The notes below the pieces were generated by a model. The model was not told the DNA's origin. It was given only the letters and a program-made list of their open reading frames with translations, and ran no database searches. From positions 1,116,001 through 1,180,000 of the forward strand of contig NZ_CP082249.1 in NCBI RefSeq assembly GCF_019879105.1: a stretch of 64,000 nucleotides of DNA, read 5' to 3'. The translations under genes were made by a program, and so were the position numbers. Origin of the DNA: Natrinema sp. SYSU A 869 (lineage in GTDB: Archaea; Halobacteriota; Halobacteria; Halobacteriales; Natrialbaceae). Shown here piece by piece: positions 26,640-36,712 of the stretch; position 1 is the stretch's first letter; every line of letters starts with the position of its first letter.

Positions 26640-27080
26640 CCGACGTGGGACCGCGATCCTCGCCGACCGCTGACTTTTTACTTCGGCATACCATTGGTAC
26701 GGATGCCGGGACAGGCGCTTTTCACGTCCAACCGGCATTGCGCGTCGCTCCGGCCCGTCGCGCGCTCGGTTCCCGGGAACCGAGCAACCACGCCCGCGCC
26801 CGTCTCCTCGTCCCACCTTTCCGTTTTCAGTCCACCTCGAGAGATCCGTCTCGGAAGCGGGTTCAACCGACTGAATTCTGCTAGTAGCGCCCGCTAAGGA
26901 GAGAGTTCCGCTCGTGCTCCGCGGCCGACTCCGTACGGGCACCGGTGAGCGCGAGGAACACGTCGTCGAGTGTCTCCGATTCTCGTCCGAGCGGCCTGCA
27001 CTGCGGTCCCCGGTCGTGACTGTCGTGATTTCATACGCGGACCCGGTGATTCGAGGACGAGTCCGCTAAGCCTGAGGCGG
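26640..27080. other. 441-base intergenic region holding an ABC-transporter gene scar
   Basis: The right part contains the end of a vanished ABC ATPase gene (see 26881-27010). The left part, 26640-26880, shows no convincing open frame or repeat. Confidence 0.5.
26881..27010 (-). pseudogene. 3' remnant of an ABC transporter ATP-binding protein gene
   Basis: The minus strand reads GRESETLDDVFLALTG, then ARTESAAEHERNSLLSGRY and a stop at 26881-26883. The LDDVFLALTG ending is characteristic of DrrA/CcmA-type ABC-2 exporter ATPases. A few more residues (EITTVTTGDRS) in another frame precede it, then stops. No Walker motifs remain, so only about the last 40 codons persist. The neighbouring genes are unrelated, suggesting deletion of an exporter operon. 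Confidence 0.55.
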
Positions 27081-28271
27081 TTACCGATCCCGTTCGACGG
27101 TTTCACCGGACATCGTGGTCGCACCAGTCTCGAGTTTCAGCCCGGGCGTGAGACTCGTGTTAATGCCGGTCTTGACCCCGTCGCCGGCGACGACGCCGAA
27201 CTTCCGCCGCCCCGTCGAGACGCGGTCACCCTTGACGGTGAACTCGATATCCGCGTCGTCATGTCGGAGGTTCGCTACGTTCGTCCCTGCCCCGACGTTC
27301 ACGTCCCGGCCGAGGACGCTGTCGCCGACGTAGGAGAGATGGCTGACCGACGTCCCGCGCGAGACGACGCTGTTTTTGATTTCGACTGCGTGACCGATCT
27401 CCGCGTCCGGGCCGATCAGCGTCGCGCCGCGGACGTAGGCGTTTGGCCCGATTTCTGCTCCCTTGCGGATCAGAGCCGGTCCTCCGATCACCACGCCGGG
27501 TTCGACCGTCGCACCTGCCTCGACGACGACATCGCCCTCGAGGTGGGCGTCCTCGCTCACGTTGCCGTCGATCCGGCCCTCGAGTTCAGCGAGTTTCCAC
27601 TCGTTTGCCGCGAGCAATTCCCAGGGTCGGCCGACATCCAGCCATCGCTCGAGGGTGACCGGCGTCATGTCGTACTCGTCGATCACCCGCGCGACGACGT
27701 CGGTAATTTCGTGTTCTCCGCGCTCGCTTGCGGGCACCGCGAGCCACTCGCGGGCCTCGGCCGGGAAGGCGTAGGCCCCAGCGTTGGCAAGGTTCGTCGG
27801 CGGTTCGTCGGGCTTCTCAACGATTTCGGTGACGCGGCCGTCGCTGCCGCGTTCGGTACTGAGAACGCCGTAGTTGCGCGGGTCGTCAACCTCGATCGCG
27901 CAGACGGCCGGACAGGAATCGAACAGCCGGTCGATCGCCGCCTGATCGTAGAGGTTGTCGCCATTCAGGACGGCGAAGGGGCCCTCGAGGTGGGCCCGGG
28001 CAGCGTCGACGGCGTCGGCGGTCCCGGCCTGTTTTTCCTGAACGGCATAGGAGACCGGGACGCCCCGATACTCGGGGCCGAAGTAGTCTCGGACCGTCTC
28101 GCCTTCGTAGCCGATTACGAGAATTATTTCGTCGGCTCCAGCGTCGATTGCCGCGTCGACAGTGTGGGCCGCGAGCGGTCGATCGGCGACCGGAAGCATT
28201 GGTTTCGGCACTGATTCCGACAGCGGTCGCATCCGCGTTCCCTGACCCGCCACGAGAACGACTGCTTTCAT
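27081..28271 (-). CDS. Bifunctional sugar-phosphate nucleotidyltransferase (GlmU-like)
   Basis: 396 residues from MKAVVLVAGQGTRMRPLSES, whose G-x-G-T-R-M-x-P motif marks the nucleotidyltransferase domain. EKPDEPPTNLANAGAYAF and the C-terminal left-handed beta helix of hexapeptide repeats (AHLEGDVVVEAGATVEPGVVIGG onward) add an acyltransferase-type domain. This architecture belongs to archaeal UDP-GlcNAc or dTDP-glucose pathway enzymes. An ATG at 28289 would add six residues (MEPSAH) not typical of the family, so 28271 is used. Confidence 0.88.
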   Translation of the reverse strand: MKAVVLVAGQGTRMRPLSESVPKPMLPVADRPLAAHTVDAAIDAGADEIILVIGYEGETVRDYFGPEYRGVPVSYAVQEKQAGTADAVDAARAHLEGPFAVLNGDNLYDQAAIDRLFDSCPAVCAIEVDDPRNYGVLSTERGSDGRVTEIVEKPDEPPTNLANAGAYAFPAEAREWLAVPASERGEHEITDVVARVIDEYDMTPVTLERWLDVGRPWELLAANEWKLAELEGRIDGNVSEDAHLEGDVVVEAGATVEPGVVIGGPALIRKGAEIGPNAYVRGATLIGPDAEIGHAVEIKNSVVSRGTSVSHLSYVGDSVLGRDVNVGAGTNVANLRHDDADIEFTVKGDRVSTGRRKFGVVAGDGVKTGINTSLTPGLKLETGATTMSGETVERDR

Positions 28272-28523
28272 GTGTGCGGACGGTTCCATGACCTCTCGGA
28301 TAAGCGATTCGCTACCTCGCAGGCAGATCCAGTACCGTCATTGATACGACGGCGTCGCCTCCCTCGGTAATACGTCAACCAGATACCGAGACAGTCGACC
28401 GGGAGTAGACACCGCTACCGGCAGCCGGACGGACTCGAGGGCCCCACGCATCGCCCGCTCGAGTCGTCGATTTCCGTCGCTGACCGCCGTCACTCCTCGA
28501 AGGCCGTCAGTCCTCAGAGGCTA

Positions 28524-30104
28524 TCAATCCTCGGAGGTTTTGATATCGGCCGAGAGACCCTGTGCCATTTCGATATCCGTTGAGTTGTTCATCGTCCAGG
28601 CGGTGCGCTCGGTGACGGCTTCGATGGCTTCACGTGCGCTGGGATACCCGTTTCCGGACTTCTTGACGCCGCCGAAGGGCAACTGGACCTCCGCGCCGAT
28701 ACACGGCAGGTTCGCATACGCGAGGCCGATATCTGCGCGGTCACGGAAGTAGTTGAGCTGGCGGTAGTCCTCCGAAATGATCGCCCCCGCCAGCCCGTAG
28801 GGCGTGTCGTTGTGGATCTCGACCGCGTCCTCAACGTCACCCGAGTACTCGATCAGGGCGACGTGCGGGCCGAAACACTCCTCGTTCAGGCACCGCAGGT
28901 CGGGCTCGTAATCGATCTCGTAGACGAACGGCCCGACCCAGTGGCCCTCGGCGTGGCCGTCTGGAATCTCACTGTCCTCGAGTTCGAACCGATCGACCAA
29001 CACGTTCGCACCCTCCTCGCGGGCGAGATCATTGTACTGGCGGATCTTTTCGACGTGGTCGGCCTCGATCGCGGGCCCCATGAACGTGTCTTCCTCGAGC
29101 GGGTCCCCGACGGCGATGTCTTCCACGATGTCGACGAACTGGGCTTTGAACTCGTCGTAGACGTCCTCGTGGACGATCAGGCGCTCGCTCGAGACGCAGC
29201 GCTGGCCCGTGGTCTTGAAGCTCGACATGACTGCCGAGTGGACGGCGATGTCCATGTCGGCCTCCTCGGTAACGACGATCCCATTCTTGCCGCCCATCTC
29301 ACAGGCCGCGAGTTTGCCGGGCTCGCTGCCGACCTTGCCGGCAATCTCGTGGCCAACCTCAGCGGAGCCGGTAAAGAGGACGGTATCGACGCGGTCGTCG
29401 TCGGTGATGGCCGCACCGGCATCGCCGAAACCCTGGATCATATTGAAGACGCCATCGGGAATCCCGGCGTCGTCCATCATCTCGGCGATAATCTGGCCAC
29501 ACCATGGCGTCTGCTCGGCAGGCTTCCAGACGACGGTGTTGCCCTCGACGAGGGCGATGGCCATATGCCAGAACGGAATCGCGACCGGGAAGTTCCACGG
29601 CGTAATACAGCCGATGACGCCCCGCGGTTTCCGGCGCATGAACGAGTCCTTGCCCGCGACTTCGGAGGGGACAATATCGCCGTGGGGATGACGCGCGTTG
29701 CCCGCCGCCCACTCGACCATATGCCAGGCCTCGGTGACGTCGGCCTTCCCCTCCGAGATTTCCTTACCACACTCCTTTGAGACGATCTCCCCGAGTTCCT
29801 CGTGGCGGTCCCGTAGCTCGTGGTAGATGTCCCAGAGGTACTCCGCACGGTCGATATAGGACAGGTCGCGCCAGTCCTCGAAGGCATCGTTGGCGGCCTC
29901 GAGGGCCGCGTCGACATCGGTCGTAGTCCCGCGCTGGAACGTCGCCAGCGTCTCGCCGGTAGCGGGGTTTTCGCTCTCGAACGTCCGCTCGCTCCCATCG
30001 TCGTCGGACTGCGTCCGACTGCTCGCGGGACCCCGTCCTGTGCTGTCGATCCACTCGCCGCCGATGTAGTGGCCGTGTCCCTGTTCGGTGAGTTGCTGGC
30101 TCAT
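28524..30104 (-). CDS. NAD(P)-dependent aldehyde dehydrogenase
   Basis: 526 residues of the ALDH superfamily. Motifs are GVIGCITPWNFPVAIPFWHMAIAL, FTGSAEVGHEIA, the catalytic Glu in ACEMGGKNGIVV, and the catalytic Cys in TTGQRCVSSERLIVHEDVYDEF. The Cys context resembles ALDH7/antiquitin-type enzymes, and the N-terminal insertion (residues 24-40) is acidic and unusual. The aldehyde substrate is unknown. It stands alone on the minus strand with an untranslated spacer on both sides. Confidence 0.9.
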   Translation of the reverse strand: MSQQLTEQGHGHYIGGEWIDSTGRGPASSRTQSDDDGSERTFESENPATGETLATFQRGTTTDVDAALEAANDAFEDWRDLSYIDRAEYLWDIYHELRDRHEELGEIVSKECGKEISEGKADVTEAWHMVEWAAGNARHPHGDIVPSEVAGKDSFMRRKPRGVIGCITPWNFPVAIPFWHMAIALVEGNTVVWKPAEQTPWCGQIIAEMMDDAGIPDGVFNMIQGFGDAGAAITDDDRVDTVLFTGSAEVGHEIAGKVGSEPGKLAACEMGGKNGIVVTEEADMDIAVHSAVMSSFKTTGQRCVSSERLIVHEDVYDEFKAQFVDIVEDIAVGDPLEEDTFMGPAIEADHVEKIRQYNDLAREEGANVLVDRFELEDSEIPDGHAEGHWVGPFVYEIDYEPDLRCLNEECFGPHVALIEYSGDVEDAVEIHNDTPYGLAGAIISEDYRQLNYFRDRADIGLAYANLPCIGAEVQLPFGGVKKSGNGYPSAREAIEAVTERTAWTMNNSTDIEMAQGLSADIKTSED

Positions 30105-30350
30105 ACGAGAAGAAACGACGGGCGCAGTGAAAATCCTGATGGTGGTTCACATAGCACGGATCGACGACGGAACTCGAGATTCGAACCGCTCCCGTCGGCC
30201 GATCGGCGGTGCGATCGGTACCGGCTGATCACAGGGGGCGGGAACGCTGATGGACCGCGGGGACGGGAACGCCGACGAACGGGTCTGCCGGGCTCCGTCG
30301 CCCCGCTCCGAAATCGCGTTCGTTATCCGCTGGCGTCCCTGAAGACGTGT

Positions 30351-30524
30351 GTGACTCCCCCTGAACCTCGCTCCGACGAGGGTCGAACGCTGACGAGTCG
30401 CGGGTACCGGATCACCGTCGACGACGGCCGCGACTCGTTTTTTGCGATCTGTCTCGAAGAGCCGGACAGCGAGACAGCCTGGATCATGTCGGACACCGTC
30501 CGAACGCTGGACGACATGCGATAG
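30351..30524 (+). CDS. Small conserved haloarchaeal protein
   Basis: 57 residues from GTG at 30351: TPPEPRSDEGRTLTSRGYRI, then TVDDGRDSFFAICLEEPDSE and a C-terminal TAWIMSDTVRTLDDMR. The pattern of a short beta hairpin followed by ...AWIQSD...L is seen in small haloarchaeal DUF7331-like proteins. A longer same-frame reading upstream overlaps the aldehyde dehydrogenase antisense and is rejected. Function unknown. Confidence 0.55.
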   Translation: MTPPEPRSDEGRTLTSRGYRITVDDGRDSFFAICLEEPDSETAWIMSDTVRTLDDMR

Positions 30525-31100
30525 GCCGTCAGCCCAGGTTTGATTCCCCGACCCGGAGGTCGGAGAGCCGTCTGCCGAGTATACGTTACTGCCGTTACTC
30601 GTCGAACCGATCCGAACACTGCCGGCAGCGTCGACTGGTCCGCTCCGTCCCGACGCCGATCATCGATCCTCCTCCTCGCCGCGCTCCTCGGTGACGGTCC
30701 GCTCTCCCTCCGGTGGGGCATCCTCCATATCGGGATGGCGCTCGTCGCCCGCTTCCGTCATCCCCTCAGTCGAGGGCTCGAGGCCCTCGCCCGTCCGCCC
30801 CTCCTCGCTCGACGCCGGTTCGTCGGGCGACCCCGGCTGTGGCCCCATAGTCCGCTGCTCGTCGCTGTCGTCTCGCTGCTCGGTGCTCTCGTCGCGCTGA
30901 ATAACGGGATCAGTCCCCGCATCGGCTTGCTCGTTCGGCGACGATCGATCATCCTCGAGCCGGATCGCGGTCCCGGTGACCTCGCTCACGGCGCTCGCGT
31001 CCATCGGGACGATATTCTCCTCGCTCTCCCACTCGAGGATCGCCCGGATCGTGCTCCTCGCGTCGTCGTTCACGTCAACGTACGCCGTCTCCGTCTCAGT

Positions 31101-32040
31101 GGCTCTGTTGAATCGCTGTAAGGCGGTGGATTTCACTGTTTGACGGCACGTTTGATGTTGTAGACGACACACATCAGAGAAATTTCACGGAATTCTCGAT
31201 ACCAGCTACGCGCTCGCACGGCGTAGCCGAGCGAGCGCTTGACGGCTGAGTTGACGGTTTCGGCCATTGACCGCTGAGCGTACCGATCTTCATCAATGCG
31301 GGCGTTGTGTGCGTGATCGTACGGAGCGAAGATCCGGTGTTTGATCAGCGGGCGAATGTCGAGCTCACGGAGTCGTTCGCGGAGTTGTTGCTTGTCATAG
31401 CCCTTATCAGCGGCTAGAGACCGCAGATCGCCCGCGTTTCGGCGGGCGATCTGCTTACAGAGATCTGCATCGCTGCCTTCTAACGTCGTCGAGCAGTGAA
31501 GATCAAGCACAGCTTGCGTTGCTGTATCGACGAGTTTGGTTACTTTGAGCGTCTGAACGCAATAATTCGTTCGTTGACAGTAGTGACGGCTTGCACGATC
31601 TCGTTCATAGAACGTAGCGTCGATCGCAGCGTGCTCAGAGAGGTCGTGTAGCTGCGCCGACTGGCACAGCAACACTCGACAAACGCTCATCTCGATCCGA
31701 TCAAACGCCTTACACAGCGTAGATGGTGCGGGGAGATCGGCCGTATCAAGGCCGATCTCCCCTGTTATTTGCGGCATCTCCTTCAGCAGATCAATCGTCA
31801 TTCGATAGGACGTATCGAGGTAAATCCGCAGACAATGCAGGGAAACGAGGGCATAGTCGGCGAATCCGCCGCCACCTTTCGGGGCGGCGGATTCGTCTCC
31901 ATCGCCAGTAACGTTTTGAGCAATCGGCACAACTACCCCAATGAAGCGGGAGATTTGGGTCATGGACAACTGAAATCTCCCGCTTCAAGACCTTCGGTTT
32001 AGCGAACCATTCCGACGCCGTCTAGTGATTCAACACAGCC
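31101..32040 (-). mobile_element. Complete IS5-family insertion sequence, 940 bp, 8-bp target duplication
   Basis: The ends are 17-base inverted repeats matching at 15 positions: GGCTCTGTTGAATCGCT (31101-31117) and, reversed, GGCTGTGTTGAATCACT (32024-32040). The direct repeat GTCTCAGT flanks the element at 31093-31100 and 32041-32048. Length, one transposase gene, GGC ends and 8-base duplication fit the ISH1 group of the IS5 family. No other copy is in the window. Confidence 0.92.
31133..31969 (-). CDS. IS5-family DDE transposase
   Basis: 278 residues, intact. Catalytic residues are Asp in AAIDATFYERD, Asp in SLAADKGYDKQQLRERL and Glu in RSMAETVNSAVKRSLG, the DDE signature with the Y-(2)-R-(3)-E-(6)-K-like context of IS5 enzymes. 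The N-terminal GGFADYALVSLHCLRIYLDTSYRMTIDLLKEM is the DUF4096/helical DNA-binding part. It fills almost the whole element, with about 30-70 bases left at the ends. No frameshift, so the element may still be active. Confidence 0.93.
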   Translation of the reverse strand: MSMTQISRFIGVVVPIAQNVTGDGDESAAPKGGGGFADYALVSLHCLRIYLDTSYRMTIDLLKEMPQITGEIGLDTADLPAPSTLCKAFDRIEMSVCRVLLCQSAQLHDLSEHAAIDATFYERDRASRHYCQRTNYCVQTLKVTKLVDTATQAVLDLHCSTTLEGSDADLCKQIARRNAGDLRSLAADKGYDKQQLRERLRELDIRPLIKHRIFAPYDHAHNARIDEDRYAQRSMAETVNSAVKRSLGYAVRARSWYREFREISLMCVVYNIKRAVKQ

Positions 32041-32215
32041 GTCTCAGTTATTTTGACGGTGCCCAAGACGTCGCCGCCCGCGGTTTCGACCCGCTTGCCG
32101 ACGTCGTCGTCGGTGAACGTTGCGCACATACGTCGGCATAGCGTCACTCCGGGAAAACCCGTGGTGCCTGCACTGGCCGGTCAGTCGACGACTGTCCACC
32201 GCCGTCGATGCCGGG

Positions 32216-33025
32216 TTACTCCCCGCCCAGATCGGCCGCCTTCTCGAGTTCGCTGCGTAAGGTCGTCGAGTCGAACTCGTGGTCGGGTCGGAGCCGGACG
32301 AAGTCGAGGAACTCCCGCGCGGCGAGCAGATGCGAGGGTTCGTAGGCGGTCGCGGCCGCGTCGACGGCCTTACGCGGCCCGATGCGGGGCTCGAGGACGG
32401 CCAGCGCACAGGCCAGATCGTAGGCCGTCGTCTCGTCGACGCGGTCGTCGTGGACGCTGGTCGCGTCGATGAAGTAGAACTCGCCGTCACAAAGTAGGAT
32501 GTTCTCGGCCCGCAGGTCGCCGTGGGCGAGACCGTGTTCGTGCAGCGTCGCGAGCATCGCGAACAGTTCCGGTGCACGCTGAGCGACCATATCATCGGAG
32601 ACATCGTCAAGCGACCGGAAATCTGGAAGGTACTCGAGGACGAGGACGCCGAGTCCGTTCACTTCGAAGGCGTCGATCGGTTGGGGCGCGTTGATGCCAA
32701 TCTCCTGCATCCGTTCGGTCGCCGCGTACTCGTGTTCGACCATTTCGCGGGGCGTGTCGAACCGATCGAAAAAACCCTCACTGCCCGAGGAGAACGCGCC
32801 GACATTTCGACCGGTCGTCAACACCGCATGAACCAGCGCGTTCTGTCGGGAGACGATCTTGACGAACCACTCGTCGTCGATCACACACGGCGTCGAGAGC
32901 CAGTTGTCGGCCTCGAGGAACTCGACGCGGACCTCCTCGCGATCGTAGCGATCCGCCAGCGTGCGGACGACACGCTCGATGCGGCTCCACTCGATCGATC
33001 CTCGTGCGAGCCGGCGGATGTCCAT
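32216..33025 (-). CDS. RIO-type / small serine-threonine kinase-like protein
   Basis: 269 residues. The kinase core is recognisable: VIDDEWFVKIVSRQNALVHAVLT (Lys of the VAIK-like strand), LVLEYLPDFRSLDD as hinge, catalytic loop HEHGLAHGDLRAENILL with Asp and Asn, and metal-binding Asp in FYFIDATSVHDDRVDET. The N-terminal 40 residues form a helical extension. It belongs to the RIO1-like regulatory kinase/ATPase group of haloarchaea; substrate unknown. Confidence 0.85.
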   Translation of the reverse strand: MDIRRLARGSIEWSRIERVVRTLADRYDREEVRVEFLEADNWLSTPCVIDDEWFVKIVSRQNALVHAVLTTGRNVGAFSSGSEGFFDRFDTPREMVEHEYAATERMQEIGINAPQPIDAFEVNGLGVLVLEYLPDFRSLDDVSDDMVAQRAPELFAMLATLHEHGLAHGDLRAENILLCDGEFYFIDATSVHDDRVDETTAYDLACALAVLEPRIGPRKAVDAAATAYEPSHLLAAREFLDFVRLRPDHEFDSTTLRSELEKAADLGGE

Positions 33026-33179
33026 ACAGAACCTGTCGACGGTTAGGGTTAAATGCCCCTCGAAGTGTTACCAGGAGAACGTATTCGTTGCTGGTCAGTC
33101 CGGTCCGCAACCGTATCGTACCGGATCAGTTCGTCAGAACAGCATTATTATCACTGATACGATGCTATCATCGAATAAT

Positions 33180-34420
33180 ATGGACGCAATCGACGATCTC
33201 GGAGATGCGATCGATGTCACCCGGAACCGGCTGACACCGGTTCGGACGGGGACTTGGCTCAGGCTCGCGCTCATCGTCTTCTTCGTGAGTTCCCTCGGAC
33301 TGAGCGGGCCGATGATTCCGAGCGGGGACACCGGCATGGTCACCGACGATCCGACGGTCGAGGAGCAACGGCCACAAGAACTCGAGGGGATAGCTACCGA
33401 TGAGCTGGTGTTCTGGGCGCTCGTCGTCGTCGCGATCGTCTTAGTACTCTGGCTGCTCTATGAGTTTATCGCCGCGGTCATGGAGTTCGTCTTCCTCGAG
33501 TCGCTTCGGTCGTCCGAGGTCCATGTGAGACGGTACTTCGCTGGGAACTTCGGGAAGGGCTGTGGTTGTTCCTGTTTCGACTCGGTCTCCGAGTGCTGTT
33601 TGCGGTTCTCGGGATCGTCCCGGCTGCGGCCCTCCTGCTCTCGATGGAGTCGGGCATCAACGGGATCTTGGCGGGCCTGTTCTTGCTCTACCTCCTCTAT
33701 GCGCTCGTCCTGGTGGTGTTCTATTCCGTCGTGATGCGATTTACCACCGAGTTCGTTACGCCGACCATGCTACTGACGGATCGCGGCGTCCTCGACGGCT
33801 GGAGCCGGTTCTGGCCGACGATGAAAGCGAACTGGAGCGACTACGGCGTCTATCTCCTGTTGGTCTGGATCCTCCAGTTCGTCGTCGGCATCGCCGCCTC
33901 GTTCGTTATCGGCTTCGCTGGTGTGCTACTGGCGATCCCGTTCGGTATCGTCATCTTCCTGCTGGTGGTCGCGTTTGATACGGTAGGACTCCTTCTGGCG
34001 GTTCTGCTTGCCATCGTCGGATTCGTTCTCTTTCTGGTCCTGGCGTCGCTGCTCTATGTCCCGATTGCGACCTACTTCCGCTACTACGCGTTGTTGCTCC
34101 TCGGCGACACCGACGCCGATCTCGATCTCATCCCCGATCGACGCGGAGCGGTCCGCGGCGGCGGACCGGTCGACGGTAGCGATCACGGTGACGGACCGGT
34201 CAACGGCGGCGATCGTGGCGACGGAGACGGCCCCTCTGGATTCGGGGCCGCCGAGTCCGATTCGGATCGCTCGAGCAACCGGAACGACACGGGTGGCTGG
34301 AACGATACGAGCGACTGGGGCGATACGGGTAGGCAGGACGATGAGGCGGATGACACCGAGTATCGAGACGAGCGAGATCGACCGGGCGACCGCGACGAAG
34401 ACGACGATTACGGCTGGTGA
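33180..34420 (+). pseudogene. Multi-spanning membrane protein (DUF7544-like), frameshifted near 33559
   Basis: The first frame MDAIDDLGDAIDVTRNRLTP carries two early helices and ends ...HVRRYFAGNFGKG. The second frame continues LWLFLFRLGLRVLFAVLGIV with five or more helices and a long Asp/Gly-rich C-terminal tail. One G added to the G run at 33557-33559 joins them into 413 residues with the expected GKGLWLFLFRLG. The family is a conserved haloarchaeal membrane protein without known function. Probably a sequencing undercall. Confidence 0.8.
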
Positions 34421-34543
34421 TAGGGCAGAGACGGTGCCTCGAGTACTTGGAGCCGAGACCTCGAGTACTGTGGAGTCGGTGCCTCCAGTTCGGTTCGTGG
34501 CCCTCGCCGGTGCGCTTATTTCGGACGCTAGCAAGTATCACGT

Positions 34544-35685
34544 ATGGAGTTCGACCTGCCCGACGAACACCGGATGATCCGGGAGACCGTCAGGGACTTC
34601 TGCGAGCGGGAGATCGAGCCGATCGCCCAGGAGATTGAGGACGAGCATCGGTTCCCCGCGGAGATCTTCGAGCAACTCGCCGATCTCGATATGATGGGTG
34701 TGCCTATCGACGACGCATACGGCGGACTCGGCGGCGATACACTCATGTACGCACTGGTTGCCGAGGAACTCGGCCGCGTCTCCGGTGCGATCGGGCTCTC
34801 CTACGTTGCCCACACGTCGCTCGCGTCGAAGCCCATCGAACTGTTCGGCTCCAACGCCCAGAAAGAGCGGTGGCTGCGCCCGCTCGCTGAAGGCGAGTCC
34901 CTCGGCGGCTGGGCGCTGACCGAACCCGGAAGCGGGTCCGACGCGTCCGATATGGACACCACCGCAGTGAAAGACGGTGACATGTGGGAGCTCAATGGCA
35001 CCAAGCAGTTCATCACGAACGCCTCCGAAGCGGGCTCGATCCTCGTGAAAGCGGTTACAGAGCCTGATGCGGGCTACGACGGCATCTCGACGTTCATCGT
35101 CGACCCGCACGAGGATGACGGCTTCGAGGTGACGACCGTCTGGGACAAGATGGGACTCAACGCATCGCCGACCTGCGAGATTTTACTCGAGAACGTGCGC
35201 CTCCCCGAGGATCGCCTGCTCGGCGCGGAAGGCGACGGCTGGAAGCAGACGAAGAAGACCCTCGACGGCGGCCGCATCTCGATCGCTGCGCTCTCGACGG
35301 GGCTCGCACAGGGAGCCTACGAGCACGCCAAGGAGTACAGTACGGAACGCGAGCAGTTCGGACAGCCGATCTCCGAGTTCGACGCGATCCGGGACACGAT
35401 CGTCGATATGCACCGGAAGACCGAGCGAGCGCGACTCCTCACCCGCAAGGCCGCCCGAAAATACGATCAGGGGATCCGGTGACCAAGGCGTCTGCGCTAG
35501 CGAAACTCGACGCCAGCGAGGCCGCCCGCGAGGTCGCCGAGGACGCCGTTCAGGTGCTCGGCGGCTACGGCTACACGACCGATTTCGCTCCGCAACGGTT
35601 CTACCGTGACGCGAAACTCATGGAGATCGGCGAGGGAACCAGCGAAATTCAACACCTGGTCATCGGCCGGGAACTCGGGCTCTGA
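34544..35685 (+). pseudogene. Acyl-CoA dehydrogenase, frameshifted near 35479
   Basis: The frame MEFDLPDEHRMIRETVRDFC to KYDQGIR ends at a TGA (35480-35482). The last 67 residues (TKASALAKLDASEAAREVAE onward, with QVLGGYGYTTDFAPQRFYRDAKL) are in another frame. Adding one G to the GG at 35478-35479 yields 380 residues, matching the length of the intact paralog at 62238 (382). FAD-site motif WALTEPGSGSDAS and the catalytic-base region GEGTSEIQHLVI are present. It dehydrogenates acyl-CoA esters; chain-length preference unknown. Confidence 0.85.
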
Positions 35686-35798
35686 GCGGACCGCGAGCGA
35701 TTGCTCGAGCCACGAATTGTGACGTGATCCGAATCCGCTCCACTACAATCGACATCAGCCGAGAATATCATCGATATCAGCCAGGAATGCCGTCGATA

Positions 35799-36593
35799 TT
35801 ACCCGAGAATGCCGTCGTCGCTCTCATTACCGTCGGTTTCGTTGTCGCCGCCACTCCCGTCGTCACTTTGGGTGTCGTTGCTTCCGTCCGTGTTCTCGGA
35901 GTCGTCGGTGCCCTCGTTCCCGTCGTCGGACCCGCCGTCTCCGCTCGAGGCCCCCTCGTCTACATCGGTGGTCACCGCTTCGGTGAGCGCTGAGACGTTC
36001 GGTTTCTCCTGGCGCTCGACGTACTCGGGATAGACGCCGATAGTCACGAGCAGGTCCTCGTCGGCCTCGACAGCCTCGGTGATGGAGATGTTGACGGGGA
36101 CGTCCTCGCCGTCGAACTCTGCGTCAGCGGTGAACTGCGATTGGGTCGTCGACTGCTCGAGGATCGTGATATCGGAATCCTCGTCGTGGGAAATGTTGTC
36201 AATCCCGTCATAGTTGCTCCTGACGAGATCCATGAGTTCCTGCGTCGACATCTCCTCGACGGGGTTGAGTTCCTTGCCGAAGATGCTCACCTGCGGCGTT
36301 GTCAACACATTGAAGATGGCACCGCGGCGGCTACCGAGCAGCCCCATGTCGACCGACTTCTCGTGTTTGGTCATGTGATTGGTGACCGTGACGGTCTCGT
36401 TCGTCGGCCCGACGTCCCGCTCGACAGGGAGCGATTCGATGACGGTCTGTTCGTAGCCCGTTTCCTCGCGAACGCCGGTCTCAACGCCGGCGGGTGACGA
36501 TTCGTGTTCGGCCATCCCAATCAATCCCAGACAGCCCGACAGACCGGCGAGGCCGGTGGCCCCGAGTCCAGCGATGACGGTTCGTCGATTCAT
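35799..36593 (-). CDS. DUF6517-like lipoprotein
   Basis: 264 residues. The N-terminus MNRRTVIAGLGATGLAGLSG followed by Cys is a Tat-type signal with a lipobox. The body has YEQTVIESLPVERDVGPTNETVTVTNHMTKHEKSV, typical of haloarchaeal DUF6517 lipoproteins. A C-terminal Asp/Gly/Ser-rich low-complexity tail of about 55 residues follows. Anchored to the outer face of the membrane; function unknown. It stands alone between the acyl-CoA dehydrogenase and glutamate dehydrogenase genes. Confidence 0.8.
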   Translation of the reverse strand: MNRRTVIAGLGATGLAGLSGCLGLIGMAEHESSPAGVETGVREETGYEQTVIESLPVERDVGPTNETVTVTNHMTKHEKSVDMGLLGSRRGAIFNVLTTPQVSIFGKELNPVEEMSTQELMDLVRSNYDGIDNISHDEDSDITILEQSTTQSQFTADAEFDGEDVPVNISITEAVEADEDLLVTIGVYPEYVERQEKPNVSALTEAVTTDVDEGASSGDGGSDDGNEGTDDSENTDGSNDTQSDDGSGGDNETDGNESDDGILG

Positions 36594-36712
36594 TTCCTAT
36601 AAATGGCGATTCAGTTGGTAAGTGTTTGTTGAAACGGAGACTGTCTGTCAACCCGAAAAGAGGTCAAAATACGGCCGATTCCAGACGTTCGAGACGGCGA
36701 CGCGCTTCGGGG

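Larger units (their letters stand above)
30660..32129 (-). pseudogene. PRC-barrel-like protein gene interrupted by an IS5-type element
   Basis: The 5' part (32129-32041) encodes MCATFTDDDVGKRVETAGGD then VLGTVKITET. The 3' part (31100-30660) continues TAYVDVNDDARSTIRAILEW and ends in a Pro/Glu/Asp-rich tail. Removing the element and one copy of the 8-base duplication joins the frame exactly, giving 173 residues. The first half looks like a PRC-barrel domain (DDDVGKRVETAGGDVLGTV). The reading frame is otherwise undamaged, so insertion is recent. The RIO-like kinase gene lies upstream. Confidence 0.85.
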
